Positions 7,734-14,721 are shown, numbered from the stretch's first letter. The stretch: DNA of 14,721 bases from Syntrophomonadaceae bacterium (GCA_007130585.1 SLSE01000187.1:1-14721); one strand, 5' to 3'. Notes: generated by a model not told the origin, from the letters alone. Numbers and translations are program-made.

Positions 7734-7755
7734 TATTTATAAGATATTAAATCAT

Positions 7756-7801
7756 AACCGGGCCCCGACATAATGAAGGGGCGATAATCTCGCCCCCGGT
7801 T
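7756..7801 (-). terminator. Nested inverted repeats, possible terminator or leader structure
   Basis: An inner hairpin (7778-7796) has seven-base arms, GGGGCGA and TCGCCCC, around a five-base loop. An outer pair, AACCGGG (7756-7762) and CCCGGTT (7795-7801), encloses it and shares two bases with it, so the two folds partly compete. The region lies 27 bases past the membrane-protein stop and upstream of the nuclease start. The minus-strand T-run is poor (TTCATT), while the plus strand has GGTTTTAATGTTT. It is either a weak terminator of the upstream operon or a structured leader of the nuclease operon. Confidence 0.5.
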
Positions 7802-7827
7802 TTAATGTTTCTGGCAGTTTCAAACGG

Positions 7828-8331
7828 CTAACTCTTCCTGATTTTTTTTAACAGCCGGTCGCCGCGCATGGCAATAAAAGCCAGCACAAAACCGAAAGCA
7901 GTCATGCCGAGCACAGCCAGTCTGAAACGGTCGACTGCCGTCTGGATATAGACATCGGTCGATGGACCGACATAACGTATAATCTGATCGGCCGACAGTG
8001 AAACAGCTACAAACAGGAAGAATGTTATGACGAGCGTTAAGACTGCCGGGCCCAAAAAGTCCCTGAATTTATGTTCAATGAAGTAAAGGAAAATCAGCAT
8101 AAAGCCGAATGAGGCAAGGCAAAGCCAGAAAACATTATGAATAACCAGCGGTTGGAGTTCGGCTGAAAAAATTACCATGTCTCTCATCGGGCCGGTGGCT
8201 TCGGTCACAATCAATTGAACCCTGTCCCTGGCCTGAACCCCAAAAAGCGATACGGTCAGGAAAGTTAAAAGGATGACCAGGGAAAAGAGAAAGCTGATAA
8301 CAATTTTCACCGCCACTTTGAGACTGTGCAA
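7828..8331 (-). CDS. Four-helix membrane protein of unknown function
   Basis: I do not recognise a family for this 167-residue protein. Four hydrophobic helices are seen at about residues 7-31, 63-84, 94-112 and 136-156. Basic residues at the N-terminus (Lys5, Lys9), in the short loop after helix 2 (EHKFRD) and at the tail (LLKKIRKS) put both ends in the cytoplasm by the positive-inside rule. The loops at 32-62 and 113-135 would then face outward. No conserved catalytic motif is apparent and cysteine is nearly absent. The start is TTG with GGGAGG eight bases upstream. It sits 113 bases after purA and 109 bases before the nuclease gene, on the same strand as both. A link to the membrane-anchored ATPase is possible but rests only on position. 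Confidence 0.8.
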   Translation of the reverse strand: MHSLKVAVKIVISFLFSLVILLTFLTVSLFGVQARDRVQLIVTEATGPMRDMVIFSAELQPLVIHNVFWLCLASFGFMLIFLYFIEHKFRDFLGPAVLTLVITFFLFVAVSLSADQIIRYVGPSTDVYIQTAVDRFRLAVLGMTAFGFVLAFIAMRGDRLLKKIRKS

Positions 8332-8339
8332 TAGCTATT

Positions 8340-8345
8340 CCTCCC
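8340..8345 (-). promoter_or_regulatory. Shine-Dalgarno site of the four-helix membrane protein
   Basis: GGGAGG lies eight bases before the TTG start at 8329-8331 and is the main support for that start. Confidence 0.6.
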
Positions 8346-8444
8346 TACTCGAATTATTTATCTTTCAGAAAAACATGCCCTTTATGGACGGAAGATTAGG
8401 AATTAACCTTAACTATTCAACTAAAACTGTCAGTATTCCTGCCT

Positions 8445-9776
8445 TCAATTATTTTTTTTAGAACCGGAAGCAATCCAGGTTTCCAGGTTTGAACTCCGGT
8501 ATATTATAGTCTGCGACCGATCCGGGCCTACTGAAACCAGTTCTACATTCACCCCTGTATTTTCCTCCATTGCATCCAAAAACCGCCTGGCGGCAGCCGG
8601 CAAATCTTCAACACGCCGGACCCTGGAAATATCTTCATCCCAGCCCGGGAAAGATTCATAAACAGGGGTGCATTCCTTTAATTCTTCAAGGCTGATCGGA
8701 AAATTTCTGATTTCTTTACCCCTGCACCGGTACGCGACAGCCATATTTACTGAATCCATTCCGCTCAATACATCAAGCTTGGTTACAGCCAGGCCGGTAA
8801 GCCCGTTTATGGTCGCCGCGTAGCGGGAGATTACAGAATCAAACCAGCCGCAGCGCCGCGGGCGTCCGGTCGTAGTCCCGAATTCATGGCCGCGCGTTCT
8901 GAGTTGTTCGCCGGCTTCCCCGTGATCCTCAGTCGGAAACGGCCCTTCTCCGACCCGGGTTGTATAAGCCTTGATTACCCCCAGGACCTGGCTGATATGC
9001 CGGGGGCCGATGCCACAGCCTGAAGCGGCGGCGGCGGCAACTGTGGAAGATGAAGTGACGTAAGGATATGTGCCGTGGTCGATATCCAGCAGGGTGCCCT
9101 GGGCCCCTTCAAACAATACCTTTTTCCCACCGTCCAGCTTTTCTGCCATCAGCTGCGATCCGTCGGTAACCAGGGGACCCAGTTTGTCAATGGCGGGCCG
9201 GTACAGTTCGGCCAGTTCGTCCAGCTCAAACCCTTCATGGCCGTAAATTTCCTGCAAAAAACGGTTTTGCAGCGGCAAAATCTCGGAAAGCCGTTCCCGA
9301 AAACGGGCAAAGCCGGTCAATTCAACCGCCCTGATACCGCGGCGCATAATTTTATCGGCATAAGCCGGGCCAATGCCGCGTCCAGTAGTACCGATCTTTT
9401 TTTCACCCAGCAGCTTTTCGTTAGCCTCATCAAGCAACCTGTGATAGAGCATATTAAGATGGGCTTTTCCACTGATTCTCAGGCCGGAGGTATCGATACC
9501 GCGCTTTTCCAGTTCGGCCAATTCTTCAATCAGGACCAGGGGATCCACAACCATCCCGTTGCCAAGCAGGCACAGTGTTTCCCTGCTAAGTATACCCGAG
9601 GGAACATGGTGCAGTTTGAATATATTAGCGCCGTAAACCACTGTGTGGCCGGCGTTATTGCCGCCCTGAAAACGGGCAACCACATCGGCTTTACCGGCCA
9701 GGTAATCAATAACTTTTCCTTTTCCTTCGTCGCCCCACTGGGCGCCGATTACCACCAGGCTGTTACTTTTACCCAT
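8445..9776 (-). CDS. purA: Adenylosuccinate synthetase PurA
   Basis: PurA joins IMP and aspartate using GTP to make adenylosuccinate, the first committed step to AMP. The 443-residue protein shows the P-loop-like GAQWGDEGKGK at residues 11-21 with catalytic Asp16, and NNAGHT with His44. Further on are the GTTTGRPRR stretch that closes on IMP and aspartate, and VGPDRSQT near the C-terminus. A tail of about 18 residues follows. I chose the ATG at 9774-9776 because PurA proteins usually begin a few residues before the glycine loop, and a weak GGGCGG lies seven bases upstream. Two in-frame ATGs lie further upstream (9792-9794 and 9789-9791); the first overlaps the gatB stop, so a coupled start adding six residues is possible. 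It is the last gene of the gatCAB-purA run. Confidence 0.96.
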   Translation of the reverse strand: MGKSNSLVVIGAQWGDEGKGKVIDYLAGKADVVARFQGGNNAGHTVVYGANIFKLHHVPSGILSRETLCLLGNGMVVDPLVLIEELAELEKRGIDTSGLRISGKAHLNMLYHRLLDEANEKLLGEKKIGTTGRGIGPAYADKIMRRGIRAVELTGFARFRERLSEILPLQNRFLQEIYGHEGFELDELAELYRPAIDKLGPLVTDGSQLMAEKLDGGKKVLFEGAQGTLLDIDHGTYPYVTSSSTVAAAAASGCGIGPRHISQVLGVIKAYTTRVGEGPFPTEDHGEAGEQLRTRGHEFGTTTGRPRRCGWFDSVISRYAATINGLTGLAVTKLDVLSGMDSVNMAVAYRCRGKEIRNFPISLEELKECTPVYESFPGWDEDISRVRRVEDLPAAARRFLDAMEENTGVNVELVSVGPDRSQTIIYRSSNLETWIASGSKKNN

Positions 9777-9790
9777 CAAAACACCGCCCA

Positions 9791-11227
9791 TCATCTGCTG
9801 ATTTGTTCTTTAAATAATTTGGTTAACTCTCCCGGATCGGCCCTGCCTGCGGTGAGAGCCATAGCCCGGCCCACCAGGTAAGCCAGGGCCTTATCTTTAC
9901 CCCGCCGGTAGTTCTCAGCGGCAGCGGGGTTTTCGGCAATAACCTGTTCAATGAGAGGCTGCAGCCGGTCGCTGCCCGATATGCGTCCCAGGCTCTTTTC
10001 TTTAACCAGTTTCTCAGGGCTTGTGCCGTTTAAAACCATCTCGGCAAGCAGTTCCTTGGCCACAGGCCGGTTAATATCTTTTTTATCCAGGAGTTTTAAC
10101 AGCTCCACAAACCTCAGCGGGTCAATCTCCTCTATCGACCTGCCACTTTCGCGCAGCTGGTACATCAGGTCACCCTGTACCCAGCCGGCCAGGTTTTTGT
10201 AACTGCTGTATGTTTGAGCGGCTGCTTCAAAAAAGTCCCCGAGCTGCCGGTTGGTTGTAAAAAGAACAGCTTCTTTACTGCTGAGGCCGTACTGTTCTTT
10301 CAGGCGCTCACGGCGCGCGGCAGGCATTTCGGGTAGCGAGGCGGCAATATTTTTTATAAATGAGCTGTCCAGGGCCAGCGGCAGAAGGTCCGGTTCGGGA
10401 AAGTAGCGGTAGTCTGATGAACCTTCTTTGCTGCGCAGGGGCACCGTTATCTTTTTTTCTTCATCCCAGTGGCAGGTTTCCTGGGTAATTTTCCCTCCCG
10501 CAGCAAGGATATTCTCCTGCCTCTCAGCCTCATAATTCAGGGCCATTTCAACAGATCGGAATGAGTTCATATTCTTAACCTCGGTCTTGGTACCGAGGTT
10601 TTCTGAACCGGCCGGACGCAGGGATATATTTGCGTCACAGCGTAAAGACCCTTCCTCCATTTTGCAGTCAGAGGCCCCGGAGTATAAAAGGACTGAGCGC
10701 AGGTCCTCCAGGAAGATGCGGGCTTCCCGGCCGGAGGCAATATCGGGGGCTGTAACTATTTCCAGCAGCGGGATCCCGGCCCTGTTATAATCAACCAGCG
10801 AATATTCGGAGCCCATAATCGAGTCTCCGGAATGTATAAGCTTGCCGGCCTCTTCTTCCAGGTGGATCCTTTCCAGCCTGATTTCCCGCCTGTTTCCATC
10901 GACCTCGATCTGCAGGCAGCCTCCCCTGGACAGCGGCCTCTCGAACTGGGAAATCTGGTAAGCTTTAGGCAGGTCGGGATAGAAATAATTTTTCCGATCA
11001 AAGCGGCTCTCTTCCTGGATATCGCCATTCAGGGCCAGGGCCGCGGTAACGGCCAGCTCGATCGCCCTGCGGTTAAAAACCGGCAGGCTCCCGGGAAGGC
11101 CGAGGCAGACCGGACAGCAATTTGTGTTGGGTTCCTGTCCGAAAGCAGTGCCGCACCCACAGAAAAGCTTTGAACAGGTTTGCAGTTCAAGATGGATCTC
11201 AAGCCCGATTACCACTTCATAAGCCAT
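9791..11227 (-). CDS. gatB: Asp/Glu-tRNA amidotransferase subunit B (GatB)
   Basis: GatB is the tRNA-binding kinase subunit of GatCAB. It phosphorylates Asp- or Glu-charged tRNA(Asn) or tRNA(Gln) so that ammonia from GatA can convert them to Asn- or Gln-tRNA. The 478-residue length is normal. The family opening VVIGLEIHLELQT is present. The zinc-site cysteines are in CGC (Cys23, Cys25) and CPVC (Cys38, Cys41). The DYNRAGIPLLEIVT and YRYFPEPDLLPL stretches are hallmarks of the family. The helical and YqeY-like tail domains fill the C-terminal part from about residue 320. The ATG begins two bases after the gatA stop, with a GGAGGGG site inside the gatA end. Its stop lies among the purA start codons. 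The organism therefore probably makes Gln-tRNA and/or Asn-tRNA indirectly. Confidence 0.97.
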   Translation of the reverse strand: MAYEVVIGLEIHLELQTCSKLFCGCGTAFGQEPNTNCCPVCLGLPGSLPVFNRRAIELAVTAALALNGDIQEESRFDRKNYFYPDLPKAYQISQFERPLSRGGCLQIEVDGNRREIRLERIHLEEEAGKLIHSGDSIMGSEYSLVDYNRAGIPLLEIVTAPDIASGREARIFLEDLRSVLLYSGASDCKMEEGSLRCDANISLRPAGSENLGTKTEVKNMNSFRSVEMALNYEAERQENILAAGGKITQETCHWDEEKKITVPLRSKEGSSDYRYFPEPDLLPLALDSSFIKNIAASLPEMPAARRERLKEQYGLSSKEAVLFTTNRQLGDFFEAAAQTYSSYKNLAGWVQGDLMYQLRESGRSIEEIDPLRFVELLKLLDKKDINRPVAKELLAEMVLNGTSPEKLVKEKSLGRISGSDRLQPLIEQVIAENPAAAENYRRGKDKALAYLVGRAMALTAGRADPGELTKLFKEQISR

Positions 11228-11229
11228 TT

Positions 11230-12711
11230 CTAAATTACCCCTCCCTCAGGCAGTTTTACAACCGGCCGCAGGGGCAGCGGATCGCGTTTTTGCTCCAGGA
11301 AACCGGCCACTTTCAGCAGCAGGCTATCGTTAAGGGGAGAAGCCGTAAGCTGCATACCCAGTGGCAGGCCATCAGTATTAATCCCGCAGGGAACGGAAAG
11401 TGAGGGCAGGCCGGCCAGGGAGTCTGTAATGTTGCAGATATCCGAAAGGTACATCTGTAGAGGTTCTGAGGTTTTTTCGCCAATTTTAAATGCCGGGGCG
11501 GGTGTGGTTGCCCCGATCAGTATATCGAAACGCCTGAAAGCGCTTTCATAGTCGCGCCTGATCAGGGTTCTCACTTTCATCGCCTGCAGGTAGTAAGCAT
11601 CATAATAGCCGGCGCTTAAAGCGTAAGTGCCGATCATGATCCTGCGTTTGACTTCCGGGCCGAAACCCCGGCCCCGGGTCCGGCTGAACATTTCTTCAAT
11701 ATTATCGCCCCCGGCATTAAAACCGTAGCGGACACCGTCGTAACGGCCCAGGTTGGAGCTGGCTTCCGAGGGCGCGATCAGGTAATAAGCGCTCAGGCCG
11801 TAGTCGGTGAGAGGCAGAGAAACTTCATCAATTATTGCCCCGTGCTCCTTCAGGAGGGCGATAGCTTTTAACACCGCCGAGGTTACCTCAGGATCAAAAT
11901 GATCCGATACGTTCTCCCTGATTACTCCTATCCTTAACCGTTTCACGTTTCCATCAAAGCCAGAGGCATAATCAGGCCCTGCTTCGGGCAGGGAAGTAGA
12001 ATCGAGCGGATCATGGCCGGCGATAACATTCATGAGCAGGGCACTGTCCTCTGCAGTCAGGGCCAGGGGGCCGATCTGATCCAGGGAAGAGGCAAAAGCA
12101 ATTAATCCGTAACGGGAAACCCGGCCATATGTGGGCCTCAGGCCGGTCAGACCGCAAAGCGCAGCCGGCTGGCGGATCGAACCGCCTGTATCCGAACCGA
12201 GGGCCAGGGGAGCCATACCTGTTGAAACAGCTACCGCAGAGCCGCCGCTGGAACCGCCGGGAACCCGGCCCAGGTCCCAGGGATTGCGGGTCGGGTAGAA
12301 AGCGGAGTTTTCAGTTGATGAACCCATTGCGAACTCATCCATGTTCGTCTTTCCGAGCAGGGGCATGCCGGCCTCTCTCAGGGCCCGGATTACCGTTGCA
12401 TCATAAGGAGGTATATAGTTTTCGAGAACACGTGAAGCGCAGGTTGTACGCAGCCCGGCGGTGCTGATGTTGTCTTTGACGGCAATGGGCACTCCGGCCA
12501 GGGGATTCATCTCTTCACCGTTAAGCCTTCTGCTGTCGGCGGAGCTTGCCATATCGAGAGCCATGGCGGGAGTATGGGTAATAAACGATTTCACGTAAGG
12601 CTCAACCATTTCGATGCGATCCAAAAAACTCTGGACTACTTCAACAGAACTTACTTCCTTCTTTTGCAGCAGCCTGCTCAGCTGCGCTGCGGTCTGTTCG
12701 TATAGCTTCAT
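11230..12711 (-). CDS. gatA: Asp/Glu-tRNA amidotransferase subunit A (GatA)
   Basis: GatA is the glutaminase subunit of GatCAB, an amidase-signature enzyme that releases ammonia from glutamine. The Ser-cisSer-Lys triad is complete: Lys79 in PIAVKDN, Ser154 in PGGSSGGS and nucleophile Ser178 in GSDTGGSIRQPA. The ATG at 12709-12711 gives 493 residues, a normal length, and is preceded by AAGGGG six bases upstream. The frame stays open for 37 more codons upstream into the gatC end, but that stretch has no family resemblance. It begins 31 bases after the gatC stop and ends two bases before gatB. Confidence 0.97.
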   Translation of the reverse strand: MKLYEQTAAQLSRLLQKKEVSSVEVVQSFLDRIEMVEPYVKSFITHTPAMALDMASSADSRRLNGEEMNPLAGVPIAVKDNISTAGLRTTCASRVLENYIPPYDATVIRALREAGMPLLGKTNMDEFAMGSSTENSAFYPTRNPWDLGRVPGGSSGGSAVAVSTGMAPLALGSDTGGSIRQPAALCGLTGLRPTYGRVSRYGLIAFASSLDQIGPLALTAEDSALLMNVIAGHDPLDSTSLPEAGPDYASGFDGNVKRLRIGVIRENVSDHFDPEVTSAVLKAIALLKEHGAIIDEVSLPLTDYGLSAYYLIAPSEASSNLGRYDGVRYGFNAGGDNIEEMFSRTRGRGFGPEVKRRIMIGTYALSAGYYDAYYLQAMKVRTLIRRDYESAFRRFDILIGATTPAPAFKIGEKTSEPLQMYLSDICNITDSLAGLPSLSVPCGINTDGLPLGMQLTASPLNDSLLLKVAGFLEQKRDPLPLRPVVKLPEGGVI

Positions 12712-12742
12712 ATCAAACCCCTTTTCACATGCCGCCCGGCAA

Positions 12743-13060
12743 TTATTCCCCGGCCCCTTCCGGCTGCCTGTTGGCGGTAATACTCGGCACCCTGAAAAAG
12801 TCCCGCTGGCGGCGGGGCGCATTCTGCAGCACCCGGTTTAAAGTTAAGGAAGGCCTCGTTTCATCGTCGCGAAGGACCGGCTGCAGGTTTATAACATGGG
12901 AAGTCGGTTCTACCCCTTCCGTGTCAAGTTCGCGGATACGGCGGGCCGTATCGAGGATGTCACTGAGCTGGCCGGCCATGCGCTTTTTTTCTTCGGGCTC
13001 CAGGGTCAGGCGGGCCAGGGCGGCCACGTAGTCCACTTCTTTACTGAAATCAACAGACAT
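12743..13060 (-). CDS. gatC: Asp/Glu-tRNA amidotransferase subunit C (GatC)
   Basis: GatC is the small belt subunit that wraps and stabilises the GatA-GatB interface. The 105-residue product shows the family pattern: DYVAALARLTLEPEEKKRM near the start, DILDTARRIRELDTEGVEPT in the middle and LRDDETRPSL followed by NAPRRQRDFFRVP. A short Glu/Gly-rich tail makes it slightly longer than typical members. The ATG has GGGAGG eight bases upstream. It is the first gene of the operon and sits about 170 bases behind a good promoter. Confidence 0.95.
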   Translation of the reverse strand: MSVDFSKEVDYVAALARLTLEPEEKKRMAGQLSDILDTARRIRELDTEGVEPTSHVINLQPVLRDDETRPSLTLNRVLQNAPRRQRDFFRVPSITANRQPEGAGE

Positions 13061-13102
13061 CTTTGCAACCTCCCGGTGTATAAAATGATCCTTGAAAACA
13101 TT

Positions 13103-13126
13103 AAACCGGCTTCCCTGAGCCGGTTT
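13103..13126 (-). terminator. Strong hairpin in the gatC leader (attenuator-like or bidirectional terminator)
   Basis: Perfect nine-base arms, AAACCGGCT and AGCCGGTTT, flank a six-base loop. The plus strand has five T residues at its end, the shape of an intrinsic terminator. The minus strand has a poorer AATGTTTTC. It lies between the gatC promoter and the gatC start, so gat transcripts from that promoter must pass through it. No upstream plus-strand gene needs termination here. Confidence 0.6.
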
Positions 13127-13238
13127 TTGGTAATTAAATCGAGTCTAGCGGGCCTGGCAGGAACTCTTGTCTGAAACCTGCTTTTAACCGTAGTTTTTTA
13201 CTCTTAACCGCTATAAGTAGTTTTACTGTCACAAAATT

Positions 13239-13267
13239 ATTTTAATCTATCTAAATCATACAGTCAA
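13239..13267 (-). promoter_or_regulatory. Sigma-A-like promoter of the gatCAB-purA operon
   Basis: On the minus strand TTGACT (13262-13267) and TAAAAT (13239-13244) are separated by exactly 17 bases, each one mismatch from consensus. The expected start lies near 13231, giving a leader of about 170 bases before gatC that contains the 13103-13126 hairpin. Confidence 0.7.
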
Positions 13268-13338
13268 GACAGCGGCGATTATTTATGCAAAGTTTATCGC
13301 CCCTGCCGGCAAAAATAGCTTCTCGCTCCGCTTTTGCA

Positions 13339-13347
13339 TGTTATAAT
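13339..13347 (+). promoter_or_regulatory. Extended -10 promoter candidate for the FAD oxidoreductase
   Basis: TGTTATAAT on the plus strand is a perfect TATAAT with the TGn extension. No recognisable -35 box stands 17 bases upstream, which extended -10 promoters tolerate. It would give a leader of about 155 bases before the chosen start. Confidence 0.45.
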
Positions 13348-13508
13348 CGAAGTGCCTCTCCCGGCTGCCCTGCGAAACGGTTCATTGAAATATGCATCCA
13401 CTGCTTAATGCAGGCGCCCGAAACCTGTCGGCCCGACCGCGACATCACGAAACTTTACAACGGGCCACAAAACAGGACCGGGATCCGGCATTGAATGGGG
13501 GCCTAAAT

Positions 13509-14678
13509 TTGGAAAGCTCAAAAGGGCGCGGATTATACTTAAACCATAACGCAGAAAATATCTTTGACCTGGCAGTTATCGGAGCCGGCCCTTCCGGTTC
13601 CCTGGCTGCGGCGCTGGCTGCTGAAAGCGGCCTTTCAACAATTGTCCTGGAGCGCAGGAAGCACCCCCGTCCTAAAATTTGCGGAGGGTTTCTCTCCGCC
13701 CGGGCCATAAGCCTGCTGCCCGGTGATTTAAAACTATCGTCGCTTAGAGCTGCACCCGTTTGCCGGGTCAGCGTTGTGAAAAAAAGACAGTCCTGGATCT
13801 ATACAAGTCAAAACCGTTTGGGCCTTGTTATCGATCGCCCTGAACTGGATCAGCTTTTGGCTGATTATGCCCTGAGCAGGGGGGCCTTGTTAAGGGAAAA
13901 CAAGCCGCTGCTGAAAATTATTCCTCCGGAAACACAGGAAGCAAGCGGCTGCCATGTGCTGAAGTGCGGGAACAACCCGGAAGCACTCATTAAAGCCCGC
14001 TTCCTGATCGGCGCAGACGGGGCCCTGGGAAACACCGCCCGGCTGGCCGGGCTCAGAAAAAGCGGGCCGGGTCCGGTTGGATGGGGACTCTCAATGATCC
14101 GGCAGGCAGACCTACAGGTAACGGAACCAGGAAGATTAGAATTTTATCCCCTCCCTTTCCTGGGCGGGATGGGATGGTCTTTCAGCGGACCGGGGTGGAC
14201 AAATTGCGGGGTGGGGGGGTTTTCCAGCCGGGGCCTGCTCGGCAGGGCCTTCCGCAAACTTTTTCCCGGCGCCCCCTTAAGCCCCAAACCGTCAAGCTGG
14301 CCCCTGCCTTTCCTCGGTCCATTGCAGAAACCTGCTTCAGGTAATGTAATTTTAATTGGGGATGCCTCCGGCCTGGTTGAACCCTTTTCGGGTGAAGGGC
14401 TTTACAATTCTTTTAAAAGCGCCATTATGGCTGTCCATGCCGTCAGGCTTGCAATCAGGGGAAAAAGTGAAGCGGCCCCCCTGTATACTGCAGCTTTCAG
14501 AAAGCAGTTTAGAAAAAGTTATGCTGCCGGCCGGAACGGAATTTTTCACCTTTACATCCGCTCGCTGTTCACTCCATCAACGCTTCCTCCGTTAATGGCA
14601 GCCCTGATGGAAAACAGGCTCCGGCCTGGCGGCAGGAACAGCTTATCAGGTATGACAGACGCTGTTTCCCCCGATTAA
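13509..14678 (+). CDS. FAD-dependent oxidoreductase, geranylgeranyl reductase family
   Basis: This flavoprotein is of the class that reduces isoprenoid chains or acts as a FixC- or PHBH-fold oxidoreductase. From the chosen start it is 389 residues. It shows the FAD beta-alpha-beta motif VIGAGPSG at 23-30 ending in LERR at 47-50. KICGGFLS at 56-63 recalls the CGG of geranylgeranyl reductases. LIGADGALG at 166-174 is the DG motif, and LIGDASGLVEPFSGEGLY at 282-299 is the second FAD-binding motif. The start is uncertain. TTG at 13509-13511 has GGGGG seven bases upstream and leaves an 18-residue lead before the FAD domain. An upstream TTG (13491) and ATG (13392) are in frame but lack good sites. 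It is the only plus-strand gene, divergent from gatC. The substrate cannot be told from sequence; menaquinone or lipid isoprenoid reduction is one option. Confidence 0.85.
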   Translation: MESSKGRGLYLNHNAENIFDLAVIGAGPSGSLAAALAAESGLSTIVLERRKHPRPKICGGFLSARAISLLPGDLKLSSLRAAPVCRVSVVKKRQSWIYTSQNRLGLVIDRPELDQLLADYALSRGALLRENKPLLKIIPPETQEASGCHVLKCGNNPEALIKARFLIGADGALGNTARLAGLRKSGPGPVGWGLSMIRQADLQVTEPGRLEFYPLPFLGGMGWSFSGPGWTNCGVGGFSSRGLLGRAFRKLFPGAPLSPKPSSWPLPFLGPLQKPASGNVILIGDASGLVEPFSGEGLYNSFKSAIMAVHAVRLAIRGKSEAAPLYTAAFRKQFRKSYAAGRNGIFHLYIRSLFTPSTLPPLMAALMENRLRPGGRNSLSGMTDAVSPD

Positions 14679-14721
14679 ATCGCTGACCGCGGTTAGCTTT
14701 CCCTCCCTGAAGTAATAACGC

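Larger units (their letters stand above)
13061..13508. other. Divergent intergenic region between gatC and the FAD oxidoreductase
   Basis: These 448 bases hold two opposing promoters and the gatC-leader hairpin. A second, weaker hairpin (GCAGG and CCTGC arms, about 13157-13181) sits next to a plus-strand TTTT. The part at 13350-13508 shows no recognisable RNA gene, riboswitch core or convincing small gene. Frames open there lack ribosome-binding sites and protein-like composition. Confidence 0.6.

Noticed and set aside
9075..9881. Long plus-strand open frame antisense to purA
   Set aside because: It overlaps highly conserved purA sequence and crosses into gatB. It has no protein family features and no start signal.
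12712..12822. Longer GatA beginning 37 codons upstream inside gatC
   Set aside because: The extension overlaps the gatC coding end, has no family similarity, and the ATG at 12709-12711 has a well-placed ribosome-binding site and normal family N-terminus.
13061..13260. T-box riboswitch in front of gatC
   Set aside because: The conserved T-box core (AGGGTGGNACCGCG type) is not found on the minus strand, and the single hairpin is not enough for the call.
13392..13508. N-terminal extension of the FAD oxidoreductase from the ATG at 13392
   Set aside because: The extra 39 residues are Arg/His-rich and unlike the family, and no Shine-Dalgarno sequence precedes that ATG.
1..14721. Selenocysteine-encoding UGA within one of these genes
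   Set aside because: Every gene runs to a full family length and natural end, and none ends early at a UGA with homologous sequence continuing beyond it. The window holds Sec machinery but no visible selenoprotein.
1..14721. Insertion sequences, phage genes, CRISPR arrays or toxin-antitoxin pairs
   Set aside because: No transposase, integrase, direct-repeat array or toxin-antitoxin pattern was seen. Gene content and composition look like continuous core chromosome.

Overview
The window reads as a piece of the chromosome of a Gram-positive anaerobe of the Clostridia type (Peptococcia or Syntrophomonadia-like is my guess). The grounds are a GatCAB amidotransferase operon, a YhaO/YhaN-type nuclease-ATPase pair, selenocysteine genes, purine-rich Shine-Dalgarno sites before almost every gene, frequent TTG starts and roughly balanced to slightly GC-rich base composition. 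The lineage is inference; no rRNA is present. I found no mobile element, CRISPR array or tRNA. Eleven genes lie on the minus strand, and one lies on the plus strand at the right end.

In minus-strand transcription order (right to left), a promoter near 13240-13267 drives gatC, gatA, gatB and purA. This set combines tRNA-dependent amidation with adenylosuccinate synthesis. The gatB-purA junction is very tight, and a strong hairpin sits in the gatC leader. A four-helix membrane protein of unknown function follows (7828-8331). After it comes a structured intergenic hairpin region, then a metallophosphoesterase nuclease (YhaO/SbcD-like) and a coiled-coil ATPase (YhaN-like). The last two overlap by four bases. 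The ATPase carries two membrane helices where SbcC or Rad50 would have the zinc hook.

Next come a metallo-beta-lactamase-fold hydrolase (YhfI-like) and a flavoredoxin-like flavin reductase. The left end is the selenocysteine module. A sigma-A-like promoter at 2688-2717 precedes selA, and selB follows and runs off the window. SelA makes Sec-tRNA(Sec) and SelB delivers it to the ribosome at recoded UGA codons, so the organism should encode selenoproteins, selD and selC elsewhere.

The right end (13061-13508) is a divergent intergenic region. It holds the gat promoter, its leader hairpin and an extended -10 promoter for a geranylgeranyl-reductase-family FAD oxidoreductase on the plus strand. Most of the window is housekeeping. 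The least explained parts are the membrane-anchored ATPase with a missing switch histidine, the adjacent four-helix membrane protein, and the leaders and hairpins between genes.
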